From Pedobacter chitinilyticus (GTDB taxonomy: Bacteria; Bacteroidota; Bacteroidia; Sphingobacteriales; Sphingobacteriaceae), in contig NZ_QMHN01000004.1 of the NCBI RefSeq assembly GCF_003313385.1, positions 126,531 to 190,530 of the forward strand: DNA of 64,000 nucleotides, in the 5' to 3' direction. Positions 42,283-51,223 of this stretch are shown piece after piece. The translations under genes were made by a program, and so were the position numbers. The notes under the pieces were generated by a model. That model searched no databases. It saw only the letters and a list, made by a program, of their open reading frames with translations, and was not told the origin of the DNA. How positions within the stretch are numbered: position 1 is the stretch's first letter; the number at the start of each line of letters is the position of its first letter.

Positions 42283-43044
42283 ATGCGCATATTGCTGTTG
42301 ACTGTTTTGTTGTTTTTTTCGATGGGTTTGCTAGCGCAGAAGAATCCACGATTTGTGATTGGGAAGCCAACTCAAGATACTATTGCCTTGAAATTAGACA
42401 GCAGTAAAACTCAAATCCGTGAATTTGATAATGAAGCTATTCAAAAATACAAGGCAGAAAAGGCGTTTCAATATGGCGAGGAAGACTCAAAAGAGCTTGG
42501 TTGGTGGGATAGGTTTTGGCGAAGCTTTTGGGATTGGATAGATAGCCTTTTTGGAGAAAGACAGATCACAGGCTCAAAGGCATCTGTTTGGCCTACGGTT
42601 TTAAAATATGTAACTATAGGTGTTTGTATAGGTATTATTGTATTTGTGATATTTAAATTAGCTGGCATAGATTTTAAATGGCTTGCTGGTAAATCTAAAG
42701 CCATTGAAGTGCCTTATGATGAAAGCCTAGAAAATATACATGAAATTAGCTTTGATGACGAAATTGAGAACACCCTTCAAAATGGGAACTACCGGCTTGC
42801 AGTTCGCTTGCTTTATCTGCAAACATTAAAGCATTTGAGTGATAAAGGTGTCATTGATTGGTTACCAAATAAAACAAATCTTGCTTATGTAAAAGAAGTA
42901 CAGAAGCAGGGTAAAGGTTACGAAGCGTTTGTAAGCTTAACCAATCAGTTTGAATATATTTGGTACGGTGATTTTAGTGTCGACAAAGCTACTTTTGCTC
43001 ATATCCAACAATCTTTTCAACAATTTAATGAGGACTTGAGATGA
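42283..43044 (+). CDS. DUF4129 domain protein
   Basis: A 253-residue protein with a signal peptide or anchor (MRILLLTVLLFFSMGLLAQ), a second helix near residue 110-130 and a C-terminal DUF4129 domain (GNYRLAVRLLYLQTLKHLSD, WLPNKTNLAYVKEVQKQG, FEYIWYGDFSVDKATFAHIQ). Family members are usually found with DUF4350 and MoxR genes. ATG 42283 is preferred since it gives a proper signal peptide. It overlaps the DUF4350 ATG by four bases. Confidence 0.85.
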   Translation: MRILLLTVLLFFSMGLLAQKNPRFVIGKPTQDTIALKLDSSKTQIREFDNEAIQKYKAEKAFQYGEEDSKELGWWDRFWRSFWDWIDSLFGERQITGSKASVWPTVLKYVTIGVCIGIIVFVIFKLAGIDFKWLAGKSKAIEVPYDESLENIHEISFDDEIENTLQNGNYRLAVRLLYLQTLKHLSDKGVIDWLPNKTNLAYVKEVQKQGKGYEAFVSLTNQFEYIWYGDFSVDKATFAHIQQSFQQFNEDLR

Positions 43045-44231
43045 ACGGATTGAAAAGATATATGATTTTTGGAGGGCTTTTGTTGGTACTATACCTCATT
43101 GCGCAATATACCAAGCCAGCGGAAGTTAATTGGACTACTACCTATTTGCCCGAAGATAAAAATCCTTTTGGGACGTATATCTTACGCCAACATGCAGAAG
43201 AGATATTCCCAAAAGCAGCGCAAAAAGTTTATCAAACGAATATCTACAATACCTTAAAAACCCCTCCTCAAGGAAATTCTAACTATTTGATTATTGCTTC
43301 AAACCTAGATGTATCCGAGCCAGATTTTAAGGTCATGAGAGAATATATGGAGGCAGGCAATCATATTTTAATTGCGGCTTTTCACATGGATGGTGCGCTG
43401 GCCGACAGTCTTAAGGTTCAACTTGGTTCTAATTTTGATGCGCAAAATAAAACCAAATATCCTATCAACTTTACATCGCCATATTTAAAACGAGATATGG
43501 ACTATTATTTTGAAAAGGGAATTGCAGCACAGTATTTTAGTAGTATAGATACTACTAAAGCGTTGGTGCTTGGTAGAAAATATGACGAACATCCAAATCT
43601 TATCCAATATCGTTTTGGTAAGGGAGCCTTGTTACTATGCCCAAACCCACAATTGTTTACTAATTATAGTTTATTGAACGAAAATGGGGCAAATTATGTG
43701 GCTAAGGTATTTTCTTATTTGCCACAAAATAAAACACTAATATGGGATGAGTATTACACTAGGCCAGTCGTTAATAGTCAATCGGTATTGCGTGTGCTAT
43801 TTAGTTATGAAACGCTGCGTTGGGCTTACTATTTGGCACTATTTGGTTTGGTGATATTTGTGTTGTACGAAATGAAACGCAGACAGCGAATCATTCCAGT
43901 TTTAGATCCGCTTAAAAACAGTTCGGTAGAATTTGCACAAACCATAGGTAGGGTATATTACCAACAACGAAATCACCACGATATCATCGAAAAAAAGATC
44001 AGTTATTTCCTAGAGTACTTAAGAAATAAATACAGAATAAAAACCACTGACCTAGATCAGGAATTTATAGAGACTTTGACCAATATTACTGGCGTTGATC
44101 CAGTGCTAATTTTGCAATTGAGAGATTACATATTGGCTTTCAATCAAATAGATAAAAAGGATAAGATTAATGACCAGTACCTCATTGCGTTTAATCAACT
44201 CATAGAACAATTTTATAAACTAGACAAATAA
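43041..44231 (+). CDS. DUF4350 domain protein
   Basis: A 396-residue protein with an N-terminal helix (YMIFGGLLLVLYLIAQYT), a periplasmic DUF4350 domain (DKNPFGTYILRQHAEEIFPK, DVSEPDFKVMREYMEAGNHI, NTALIWDEYY-like LIWDEYYTRP) resembling a class I glutamine amidotransferase-like fold, a second helix near residue 272 and a cytoplasmic tail. It overlaps the DUF4129 gene and is followed 43 bases later by moxR. Function within the cluster is unknown. Confidence 0.85.
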   Translation: MNGLKRYMIFGGLLLVLYLIAQYTKPAEVNWTTTYLPEDKNPFGTYILRQHAEEIFPKAAQKVYQTNIYNTLKTPPQGNSNYLIIASNLDVSEPDFKVMREYMEAGNHILIAAFHMDGALADSLKVQLGSNFDAQNKTKYPINFTSPYLKRDMDYYFEKGIAAQYFSSIDTTKALVLGRKYDEHPNLIQYRFGKGALLLCPNPQLFTNYSLLNENGANYVAKVFSYLPQNKTLIWDEYYTRPVVNSQSVLRVLFSYETLRWAYYLALFGLVIFVLYEMKRRQRIIPVLDPLKNSSVEFAQTIGRVYYQQRNHHDIIEKKISYFLEYLRNKYRIKTTDLDQEFIETLTNITGVDPVLILQLRDYILAFNQIDKKDKINDQYLIAFNQLIEQFYKLDK

Positions 44232-44274
44232 AGCTTTGCCTGCTATAATGGGTGAAGATTATAAATGAACATAC

Positions 44275-45252
44275 ATGGAACAAGAGATGTTTAACCAACG
44301 TACCGATTTAAGCCAATTGAGCCAAGCGGTAGAACAAATTAGGCTACAACTATCGAAGATAATTGTGGGTCAGCAAAACACCATCGATTTGCTCATTGCA
44401 GGTTTGTTGGCCAACGGACATTTGCTATTGGAGGGGGTGCCTGGTGTAGCAAAAACTTTAAGTGCAAAATTAGTGGCAAAAAGTATTGATGCTACTTTTT
44501 CTCGTATACAGTTTACACCAGACTTAATGCCTTCTGACGTATTGGGTACAGCAGTGTTTAGTCCAAAAACTGCGGAATTTCAATTTAGGCAAGGTCCAAT
44601 ATTTGGTAATATTATTTTAGTGGATGAGATCAACCGAGCACCCGCAAAAACCCAATCGGCCTTGTTTGAAGCCATGGAAGAGCGCCAGGTTACGGTAGAC
44701 GGGCATACCTACAAACTAGCGGAGCCATTTATGGTATTGGCCACACAAAATCCAGTGGAGCAAGAAGGAACATATCGTTTGCCAGAGGCTCAATTGGACC
44801 GCTTTCTGTTCAAGATCGAAATCAAATATCCCACATTAGAAGAAGAAATTGAGATTTTGACCCAACAGCATCAGCAAGATACCCAGCACCAGTTAGAAGA
44901 TGTTAAACCAGTGTTGGATGTGAAGCAGATTATGGCTTTGCGAGCAGTGATCAAATCGTTGTTTGTAGAACCTAAGCTGTTGGCCTACGCGGCGCAAATT
45001 GTGCATGAAACCCGTGAGAACAAGTCCTTGTATTTAGGGGCATCGCCAAGAGCTTCTCTAGCAATGATCAATAGTGCTAAAGCCATCGCAGCCATGGCGG
45101 GTAGAGATTTTGTAACACCAGATGATATTGTAAAGGTAGCGACGCCAGTATTGGCACATAGGGTGATGTTGAGCCCAGAAAAAGAAATGGAAGGGCTAAC
45201 GACGGCAGATATCATTGCCCAAATTATTAAAAAGATAGAAGTGCCGAGGTAA
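44275..45252 (+). CDS. MoxR-type AAA+ ATPase
   Basis: A 325-residue AAA+ ATPase. Walker A is GVPGVAKT (about residue 61), Walker B ILVDEINRAPAKTQSALFEA, sensor 1 VLATQNPVEQEGTYRLPEAQ, arginine finger in LDRFLFKIE, and sensor 2 GASPRASLAM. MoxR proteins act as chaperones for VWA-domain partners, here presumably the DUF58 protein encoded next. The start at 44275 follows a 43-base gap. Confidence 0.93.
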   Translation: MEQEMFNQRTDLSQLSQAVEQIRLQLSKIIVGQQNTIDLLIAGLLANGHLLLEGVPGVAKTLSAKLVAKSIDATFSRIQFTPDLMPSDVLGTAVFSPKTAEFQFRQGPIFGNIILVDEINRAPAKTQSALFEAMEERQVTVDGHTYKLAEPFMVLATQNPVEQEGTYRLPEAQLDRFLFKIEIKYPTLEEEIEILTQQHQQDTQHQLEDVKPVLDVKQIMALRAVIKSLFVEPKLLAYAAQIVHETRENKSLYLGASPRASLAMINSAKAIAAMAGRDFVTPDDIVKVATPVLAHRVMLSPEKEMEGLTTADIIAQIIKKIEVPR

Positions 45253-45281
45253 GCGGCAAGCTTAGGGCTTAAAGCAGGAAC

Positions 45282-46628
45282 ATGAAAAAACTATTTAGAA
45301 AACTCTATACCGATCTGTTTTTAGAAAACAGGCTTTTCATCGCGCTGGGCATTTGCTCGGCCATGTTTCTGTTTGCCTTCTTTTTACCCATCTTGGGTGA
45401 TTTGCCTTACATCGCTTTTGGCGTTTTACTATTATTGATTTTAATTGATATTTATTTACTTCATTCGTCAAAAAAAGCAGTCTTTTTAAGAAGGGATGTG
45501 CCAGAAAGATTAAGTAACGGTGACGACAACGAACTTAAAATCTATCTCGAAAATTTCTATCCTTTTCAGGTAGCTATTGGAATTATTGATGAAATTCCTT
45601 TCCAGTTTCAAAAGCGAGACTTATGGTTTAACACCACCTTGAAATCGAGGGAGCAAAAAATCATCAATTACTTTTTACGACCCACCAAACGTGGCCAATA
45701 CGATTTCGGTTTTACCCGTCTGTTTGTGAAATCGCCATTGGGCTTAGTGAGTAGAAGGTTTAATGTGGCTGGTAAGGAAATGGTGCCTGTATATCCTTCT
45801 TTCCTCAAACTCAGAGAATATGAACTGATGGCCATTTCCAACCGTTTAACCGATGTTGGGATTAAGAAAATTAGAAGGGTTGGGCATAGCATGGAGTTTG
45901 ACCAAGTGAAGAACTATGTAGCTGGTGATGATTTTAGGACCATCAACTGGAAAGCAACAGCTCGTAGGGCCGATTTTATGGTGAATACTTACACAGAAGA
46001 ACGTTCGCAACATATCTATTGCGTCATCGACAAATCTAGGGCCATGAAAATGCCTTTTGAAGGAATGAGTTTGTTGGATTATGCCATCAATGCCAGTTTG
46101 ATTTTATCGAGCGTAGCTTTAATTAAACAAGATAAGGCGGGGTTGATTACGATTGCCGAGAAGACCAAAAATGTGGTATTGGCAGATAAGCGTCCAACAC
46201 AGTTGAATAAAATAATGGAAGTGCTGTACAAGGAGAAAACCCGTTATTTGGAAACAGATATGGAAGCACTTTTTGTAAGCTTACGTTCGGCTTTAAAACA
46301 ACGCAGTTTGGTCGTTTTCTTCACTAACTTCGAAAGCATGTCGGCGTTAGAAAGACAGTTGCCTTACCTTAAACGAATTGCTAAATATCACTTATTGTTG
46401 GTGGTGTTTTTTGAAAATACCACGCTTAGAACTTTGAGCGATGAACAGGCCAAAGATGTGGAAGGTATTTATATTAAAACCATTGCCGAAAAATTTGCTT
46501 ACGAAAAACGTTTAATGGTAAAAGAGTTAAGCAAGCATGGTATTTTGACACTACTCACCGCACCACAAAATCTAACCGTTAATGTGGTCAATAGATACCT
46601 GGCCATTAAGGCAAGGCAACAATTGTAA
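45282..46628 (+). CDS. DUF58 (VWA-like) protein
   Basis: A 448-residue protein with two N-terminal transmembrane helices (residues 15-65) and a C-terminal DUF58/VWA region that includes NYVAGDDFRTINWKATARRA, CVIDKSRAMKMPFEGMSLLD (a degenerate MIDAS, DxSxS replaced by DKSRA) and ITIAEKTKNVVL. It is the customary partner of MoxR ATPases. It closes the operon, followed by a decayed repeat before mfd. Confidence 0.9.
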   Translation: MKKLFRKLYTDLFLENRLFIALGICSAMFLFAFFLPILGDLPYIAFGVLLLLILIDIYLLHSSKKAVFLRRDVPERLSNGDDNELKIYLENFYPFQVAIGIIDEIPFQFQKRDLWFNTTLKSREQKIINYFLRPTKRGQYDFGFTRLFVKSPLGLVSRRFNVAGKEMVPVYPSFLKLREYELMAISNRLTDVGIKKIRRVGHSMEFDQVKNYVAGDDFRTINWKATARRADFMVNTYTEERSQHIYCVIDKSRAMKMPFEGMSLLDYAINASLILSSVALIKQDKAGLITIAEKTKNVVLADKRPTQLNKIMEVLYKEKTRYLETDMEALFVSLRSALKQRSLVVFFTNFESMSALERQLPYLKRIAKYHLLLVVFFENTTLRTLSDEQAKDVEGIYIKTIAEKFAYEKRLMVKELSKHGILTLLTAPQNLTVNVVNRYLAIKARQQL

Positions 46629-46636
46629 TGCTATTT

Positions 46637-46740
46637 GTCATGCTGAACATAGTAAAGAATCTATTTTTAGACTAGTAGATTCCCCCTTGCTATATCAAAA
46701 AAATGTCCCTTCTCAAGGAGAGGGGATTTTAAAAGCTCCA
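46637..46740. repeat. Decayed palindromic intergenic repeat
   Basis: TGTCATGCTGAAC (46637-46649) with AGAATCTA and TAGATTC arms resembles one half of the GTCATnCTGAA-type palindromes; the right half is missing. The stretch continues to a small TCCC...GGGA inverted repeat at about 46702-46726. No gene is in the DUF58-mfd gap. Confidence 0.5.
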
Positions 46741-46745
46741 ATGGA

Positions 46746-49700
46746 TCAAATCAATTCCAACATTTCTATCGCTTCATCAATATTGTTGATGTTGTCGAAT
46801 GAAATGCGCAAGCTATCCTTTACTTCCTTAAGGTTACATAAACGAGGATGTAATTGTGCGAAAGCCAATACACGGTTAAAGGTTTCCGAATCGAAGAACT
46901 TTGATTGCTTATCACTCACAAAATAACCACGCAGGATGTTTTTCTTATAACTTACCTTTTCAAAACCTAAAGTTTTAGCAATCCATTGTAGGCGCACTAC
47001 TTTTAGCATCGCCAATACCTGTGAAGGCACGGGACCAAATCGATCTCGTAAACGTTTCTCGAAATGGCTGATTTGTTGTTCGGTTTCCAGTTTGGATATT
47101 TCTGTATACAGGTTGTAGCGCTCGGTAATATTGGTGACATAGCTGTCTGGAATATGCATTTCCACATCGGTATCTACTTGCGTAAAACTCACGTAAGGAC
47201 GTTCGGGCTGATCTTTAAATAAATCCTTGAACTCATCGTCTTTCAACTCTTGAATCGCCTCATCCAAAATTTTGTTATACATCTCGAACCCAATTTCAGC
47301 AATAAAACCGCTTTGCTCACCACCTAATAAATTTCCACTACCACGGATATCCAAATCACGCATAGCGATGTTGAACCCGCTGCCTAGGTCGGAAAACTCT
47401 TCAATGGCACTTAAGCGTTTGCGGGCTTCATCTGTTAATGTCGACAAAGGCAAGCTCAATAAATAACAAAATGCTTTTTTGTTGGAGCGACCCACACGAC
47501 CACGCATTTGGTGCAAATCACTTAATCCAAACATGTGTGCATGGTTAATGATAATCGTGTTGGCATTTGGTACATCCAACCCCGTTTCGATAATGGTAGT
47601 GGCCACCAAAACATCTTTCTCACCGTTAATGAAATCGAGCATTACATCTTCCAACTGATCACCATCTAGCTGACCATGGGCAATGCCAATACGCGCCGTT
47701 GGTACCAGGGTTTGGATCAAGCCTGCCAATTGTTTTAAATCCTGCACTCGGTTATGCACAAAGAAAACCTGTCCACCGCGGTCTAACTCAAACTGTATGG
47801 CTTCTTGTAATAGTTTATCATTAAAAACATGCAATTCGGTCGTTACCGATTGTCTGTTTGGTGGTGGTGTATTGATGATGGACAAATCTCGAGCACCCAT
47901 CAACGAGAAATGCAGGGTACGTGGAATTGGTGTGGCCGTTAAGGTTAGCGTATCTACACTTACACGTAAGGCACGTAATTTTTCCTTCGCGGCTACGCCA
48001 AATTTCTGCTCCTCATCTATTACCATTAAACCCAAGTCTTTAAACTTTACATCCTTGCTTAAAAGACGGTGGGTTCCAATAATGATGTCTATTTTGCCTT
48101 GAGCTAATTTTTCCAAGCTTTCTTTAACTTGTTTGGAGGTTTTAAAACGATTGATATAATCTACCGTACAAGGAAAATCCTTCAACCTCGAAGAAAACGT
48201 CTTGAAATGTTGTAAGGCTAAAATGGTGGTAGGTACTAAAACGGCTACTTGTTTTCCGTTAGCAACGGCTTTGAAAGCTGCACGAAGTGCCACTTCGGTT
48301 TTGCCAAAGCCAACGTCGCCACAAACCAAGCGATCCATGGGGTGAGGGGCCTCCATATCCTTTTTTACATCGTTGGTGGCCTTCATCTGGTCGGGAGTAT
48401 CTTCGTAAATGAAAGAGGCCTCCAGCTCGGTATCTAAATAACTATCAGGAGCAAATGCAGTACCTGCTTGTGCTTTACGCAAGGCATAAAGCTTAATAAG
48501 GTCGCGGGCTATGTCCTTAACTTTTTTTTTAGTGCTTTTTTTTAGCTTGTCCCAGGCTTCAGTGCCTAGTTTATTCATTTTGGGTGGCGTGCCATCCTTA
48601 CCGCTGTATTTAGCAATACGATTTAGGGAGTTGATGTTCACGTATAGCAAATCATTGTCTGCATAAACCAAACGGATCATTTCCTGCATTTTGCCGTTGG
48701 TTTCTACCTTTTCTAAACCCGCATATTTCCCAATACCATGGTCTATATGCGTTACAAAATCACCAGGTTTTAAATCCCTTAGCTCTTTTAAGGTAATGGC
48801 TTGGCTACGTTGATAGCCTTTCTTTAACTGGTATTTGTAGAAACGGTCAAAAATCTGGTGGTCGGTATAAAAAGCTACCTTTTGCGTAAAATCAACAAAG
48901 CCTTCACGTAAAGGAATATGGATGGGAATAAATTTTACGCTTTTATCAATGTCATCTAAAATGGCATATAAACGCTCTACCTGTTTGGCCGAATTGGTGA
49001 AAATGAAATTATTAACGCCCTGCTTTTCGTTCTCCTTGAAGTTGTGGATAAGCAGATTGAAATCTTTGTTGAAAGAAGGCTGCGGTTTGGTGTCGAAGTT
49101 AAAAACATCATCCGTCTGGTAGAAAAACTGCTTTCCAAATTCCACAAGGGTGAAATCATGCAGTAGGTCTGAAAGCATTTTTTCGTCTGAAAAGGCAAAC
49201 TTAGGGTCTAACCAATTCGGATTTTGTTGTTTCTCCGTTGCTGGTAATGCTTTCCAAAGTTCGGTGGCTTTTTTGTAGCCTGTTTTCACTACATCAAGCG
49301 CAAAAGCCACATCTTTAAACCAAAGTTGAGTATCTTTTTCAATATAATCTAGCAAACTAATATTGTTCTCGGTAAGGAACTTGGCTTGCACATTAGGGAC
49401 AATGGTCAGTGTTTTTACATCATCTACCGATAGTTGGCTTTCAATTTCGAAAGTTCTGATGCTTTCTACAGTATCGCCAAAAAACTCGATACGGTAGGGG
49501 AGGTCGTGAGAAAAAGAAAAAATATCGACAATACCACCTCTGATAGAGAATTGTCCAGGTTCATAAACAAATTCTGAACGCTCAAAGTCGTATTCGAACA
49601 AAAATTCATTGATGAAATCTATTCCAAGCGTGGCACCTACCGTAATTTCCAAGGTGTTTTTCTCCAATACGCTGCGATCAATTACCTTTTCGGCCAAAGC

Positions 49701-50078
49701 TTCAGGGTAGGTTACTACAATTTGTCCGTATTCCGATTGGTGGTTAAGTTCGTTTAGCACTTCGGCACGGGCCAACACATTAGATGTATCTACCTGTGTG
49801 AACTCAAAAGGTTTGCGGAATGAGGAAGGGAATAGTAAAATCTCCTTGCCCAAAATACTTTCAAGGTCAGAAGAAAAATAAGCAGCTTCTTCTCTATTGG
49901 GTAATACGAAAAGTTGCGGTTTATGCTGTAGAAAATAGGTTGTAAGTGCAATTACGGCATCAGAAGAACCCACCAATCCCTTGATTTGAGTTTTGCTCTT
50001 GCTGTTGTTCAGCGATTTTGCGATAGCAAGAACTCGTTGGTCGGTTTTAAATCTATTAATTAAATCTCTAACGTTCAC
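46746..50078 (-). CDS. mfd: Transcription-repair coupling factor
   Basis: A 1110-residue protein that removes stalled RNA polymerase and recruits UvrA. It has the UvrB-like N-terminal region (about 1-330), the RNA-polymerase-interacting CarD-like domain (LKPGDFVTHIDHGIGKYAGL, about 440), the RecG-like helicase with Walker A CGDVGFGKTEVALRAAF, DEEQ box VIDEEQKFG, TATPIPRTLHFSLMGARDLS, QMRGRVGRS and the C-terminal TRCF domain. The start codon is GTG, because no ATG precedes the conserved N-terminus. A promoter box ends four bases before it. Confidence 0.95.
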   Translation of the reverse strand: MNVRDLINRFKTDQRVLAIAKSLNNSKSKTQIKGLVGSSDAVIALTTYFLQHKPQLFVLPNREEAAYFSSDLESILGKEILLFPSSFRKPFEFTQVDTSNVLARAEVLNELNHQSEYGQIVVTYPEALAEKVIDRSVLEKNTLEITVGATLGIDFINEFLFEYDFERSEFVYEPGQFSIRGGIVDIFSFSHDLPYRIEFFGDTVESIRTFEIESQLSVDDVKTLTIVPNVQAKFLTENNISLLDYIEKDTQLWFKDVAFALDVVKTGYKKATELWKALPATEKQQNPNWLDPKFAFSDEKMLSDLLHDFTLVEFGKQFFYQTDDVFNFDTKPQPSFNKDFNLLIHNFKENEKQGVNNFIFTNSAKQVERLYAILDDIDKSVKFIPIHIPLREGFVDFTQKVAFYTDHQIFDRFYKYQLKKGYQRSQAITLKELRDLKPGDFVTHIDHGIGKYAGLEKVETNGKMQEMIRLVYADNDLLYVNINSLNRIAKYSGKDGTPPKMNKLGTEAWDKLKKSTKKKVKDIARDLIKLYALRKAQAGTAFAPDSYLDTELEASFIYEDTPDQMKATNDVKKDMEAPHPMDRLVCGDVGFGKTEVALRAAFKAVANGKQVAVLVPTTILALQHFKTFSSRLKDFPCTVDYINRFKTSKQVKESLEKLAQGKIDIIIGTHRLLSKDVKFKDLGLMVIDEEQKFGVAAKEKLRALRVSVDTLTLTATPIPRTLHFSLMGARDLSIINTPPPNRQSVTTELHVFNDKLLQEAIQFELDRGGQVFFVHNRVQDLKQLAGLIQTLVPTARIGIAHGQLDGDQLEDVMLDFINGEKDVLVATTIIETGLDVPNANTIIINHAHMFGLSDLHQMRGRVGRSNKKAFCYLLSLPLSTLTDEARKRLSAIEEFSDLGSGFNIAMRDLDIRGSGNLLGGEQSGFIAEIGFEMYNKILDEAIQELKDDEFKDLFKDQPERPYVSFTQVDTDVEMHIPDSYVTNITERYNLYTEISKLETEQQISHFEKRLRDRFGPVPSQVLAMLKVVRLQWIAKTLGFEKVSYKKNILRGYFVSDKQSKFFDSETFNRVLAFAQLHPRLCNLKEVKDSLRISFDNINNIDEAIEMLELI

Positions 50079-50082
50079 TATT

Positions 50083-50090
50083 CAAAGATA
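50083..50090 (-). promoter_or_regulatory. -7 box of mfd
   Basis: On the minus strand TATCTTTG, an exact TAnnTTTG match, ends four bases before the GTG start (50078). A TTTG is 24 bases upstream of it. This predicts a leaderless transcript or a start codon slightly downstream. Confidence 0.55.
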
Positions 50091-50304
50091 CACATTGTAT
50101 TATTGTTAAATTGTCAAATAGTCTTTAAAGTTAGCGAGGCGGGGTAGTTGGTAAGTTTTTGACATAGCGCTCATTTGCTTATGATCAAATCATCATATTC
50201 ATTTTAGGTTTGGTCGGGATTTATTTCCAGTTTGTCGAAATTGCTTTCATAACAAGTAACATAAAGCTTATAATTGTTTCTTAATATTACAAAACGCGAA
50301 ACAA

Positions 50305-50613
50305 ATGATGAGTAATAAGGGAAAATATGTAGAATTTGGGTTTTGGGTTTTAGCACTAACGTTACTGGCCACTGCTAATCCTCACGAACATCATTTCACC
50401 TTATGTCCCTTAGCTAATCTGGGTTTCGATTGGTGTCCAGGATGTGGTTTAGGAAGATCCATCACGGCCATCTTTAACGCTGATTTTGAAGCGAGTTTTA
50501 GGCATCATTGGTTCGGAATTCCAGCCCTTTTGATTATCCTCTACCGCATTTATCAGTTAGGTAAACAATTAATTATTAAACAAAGCAAACAATTAAAATA
50601 TAAGGAGATTTAG
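50305..50613 (+). CDS. DUF2752 membrane protein, second copy
   Basis: A 102-residue protein with the DUF2752 core FDWCPGCGLGRSITAIFNAD (residues 43-62) and hydrophobic segments before and after it. It resembles the copy at 38509 in motif but not closely in the rest. The TM2 domain gene starts two bases after its stop; DUF2752-TM2 pairs recur in Bacteroidota. Function unknown; the CPGCG could bind metal. Confidence 0.82.
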   Translation: MMSNKGKYVEFGFWVLALTLLATANPHEHHFTLCPLANLGFDWCPGCGLGRSITAIFNADFEASFRHHWFGIPALLIILYRIYQLGKQLIIKQSKQLKYKEI

Positions 50614-50615
50614 CC

Positions 50616-50975
50616 ATGTTCGATCAAAATTTCATGTCATTGCCAGGCATCACCCCACAAGAATATTCTTACCTACAGTCTGCTACACAAGGTTTAAACG
50701 AGCAGCAGCTACGCACTTTCTTGATGATTTATTCGGGAAAACGTAAAAACCCAAGCGATATGTTATTGTTCTGTATCATTGGTCTATTTTTGGTGCCAGG
50801 TTTACAACGCTTTATTATCGGTCAAATAGGGATGGGTATTCTTTATTTGCTTACAGGTGGTCTTTGTTTAATTGGTTCAATCATCGACATTGTTAACCAT
50901 AAAACTTTAGCCTTTGAACATAACCAACGCATGGTTTTTGAAAGCATGCAAATGGTTAGAATGAGCAACTTTTAA
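50616..50975 (+). CDS. TM2 domain protein
   Basis: A 119-residue protein with a TM2 domain: GRQFIIGQ-like LQRFIIGQIGMGILYLLTGG (residues 69-88) and ILYLLTGGLCLIGSIIDIVN with the typical DxxN-type end, preceded by a soluble N-terminal helix (YSYLQSATQGLNEQQLRTFL). TM2 proteins are small two-helix membrane proteins of unknown function. An AGGAG sequence at 50602-50606 precedes the ATG by nine bases, one of the few Shine-Dalgarno-like sites in this window. Confidence 0.88.
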   Translation: MFDQNFMSLPGITPQEYSYLQSATQGLNEQQLRTFLMIYSGKRKNPSDMLLFCIIGLFLVPGLQRFIIGQIGMGILYLLTGGLCLIGSIIDIVNHKTLAFEHNQRMVFESMQMVRMSNF

Positions 50976-50996
50976 ATTTTATTAACATAAACGAGA

Positions 50997-51034
50997 CAGC
51001 CCCTTATGCTTCGAGCTAAGGGGCTGTTGATTTT
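50997..51034 (+). terminator. Terminator after the TM2 gene
   Basis: CAGCCCCTTA and TAAGGGGCTG form a 10-bp stem with a 10-base loop, followed shortly by a run of T. Confidence 0.85.
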
Positions 51035-51090
51035 TTATAACTTGAGTTCGATTATTATATAGCCATTTTGTAATTGTCTGGCGTATGGCT

Positions 51091-51174
51091 GACCCTGAAA
51101 TAAATTTGCTTTGCAGCTACTTCGTGGTCAGGGTGACGCTAAATCAACGTTCCGTCATGCTGAATTTATTTCAG
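51091..51174. repeat. Nested palindromic intergenic repeat
   Basis: CTGAAATAAATT (51095-51106) and AATTTATTTCAG (51163-51174) are exact inverted copies. Inside, ACCCTGA and TCAGGGT pair too, and CATGCTGAA...TTCAGCATC marks the usual family border. It belongs with the GTCATGCTGA class of dispersed repeats. Confidence 0.65.
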
Positions 51175-51223
51175 CATCAGTTTTATGGGTTAACCACCAG
51201 TAAGTAGAAGTTCAGGTTGATAT

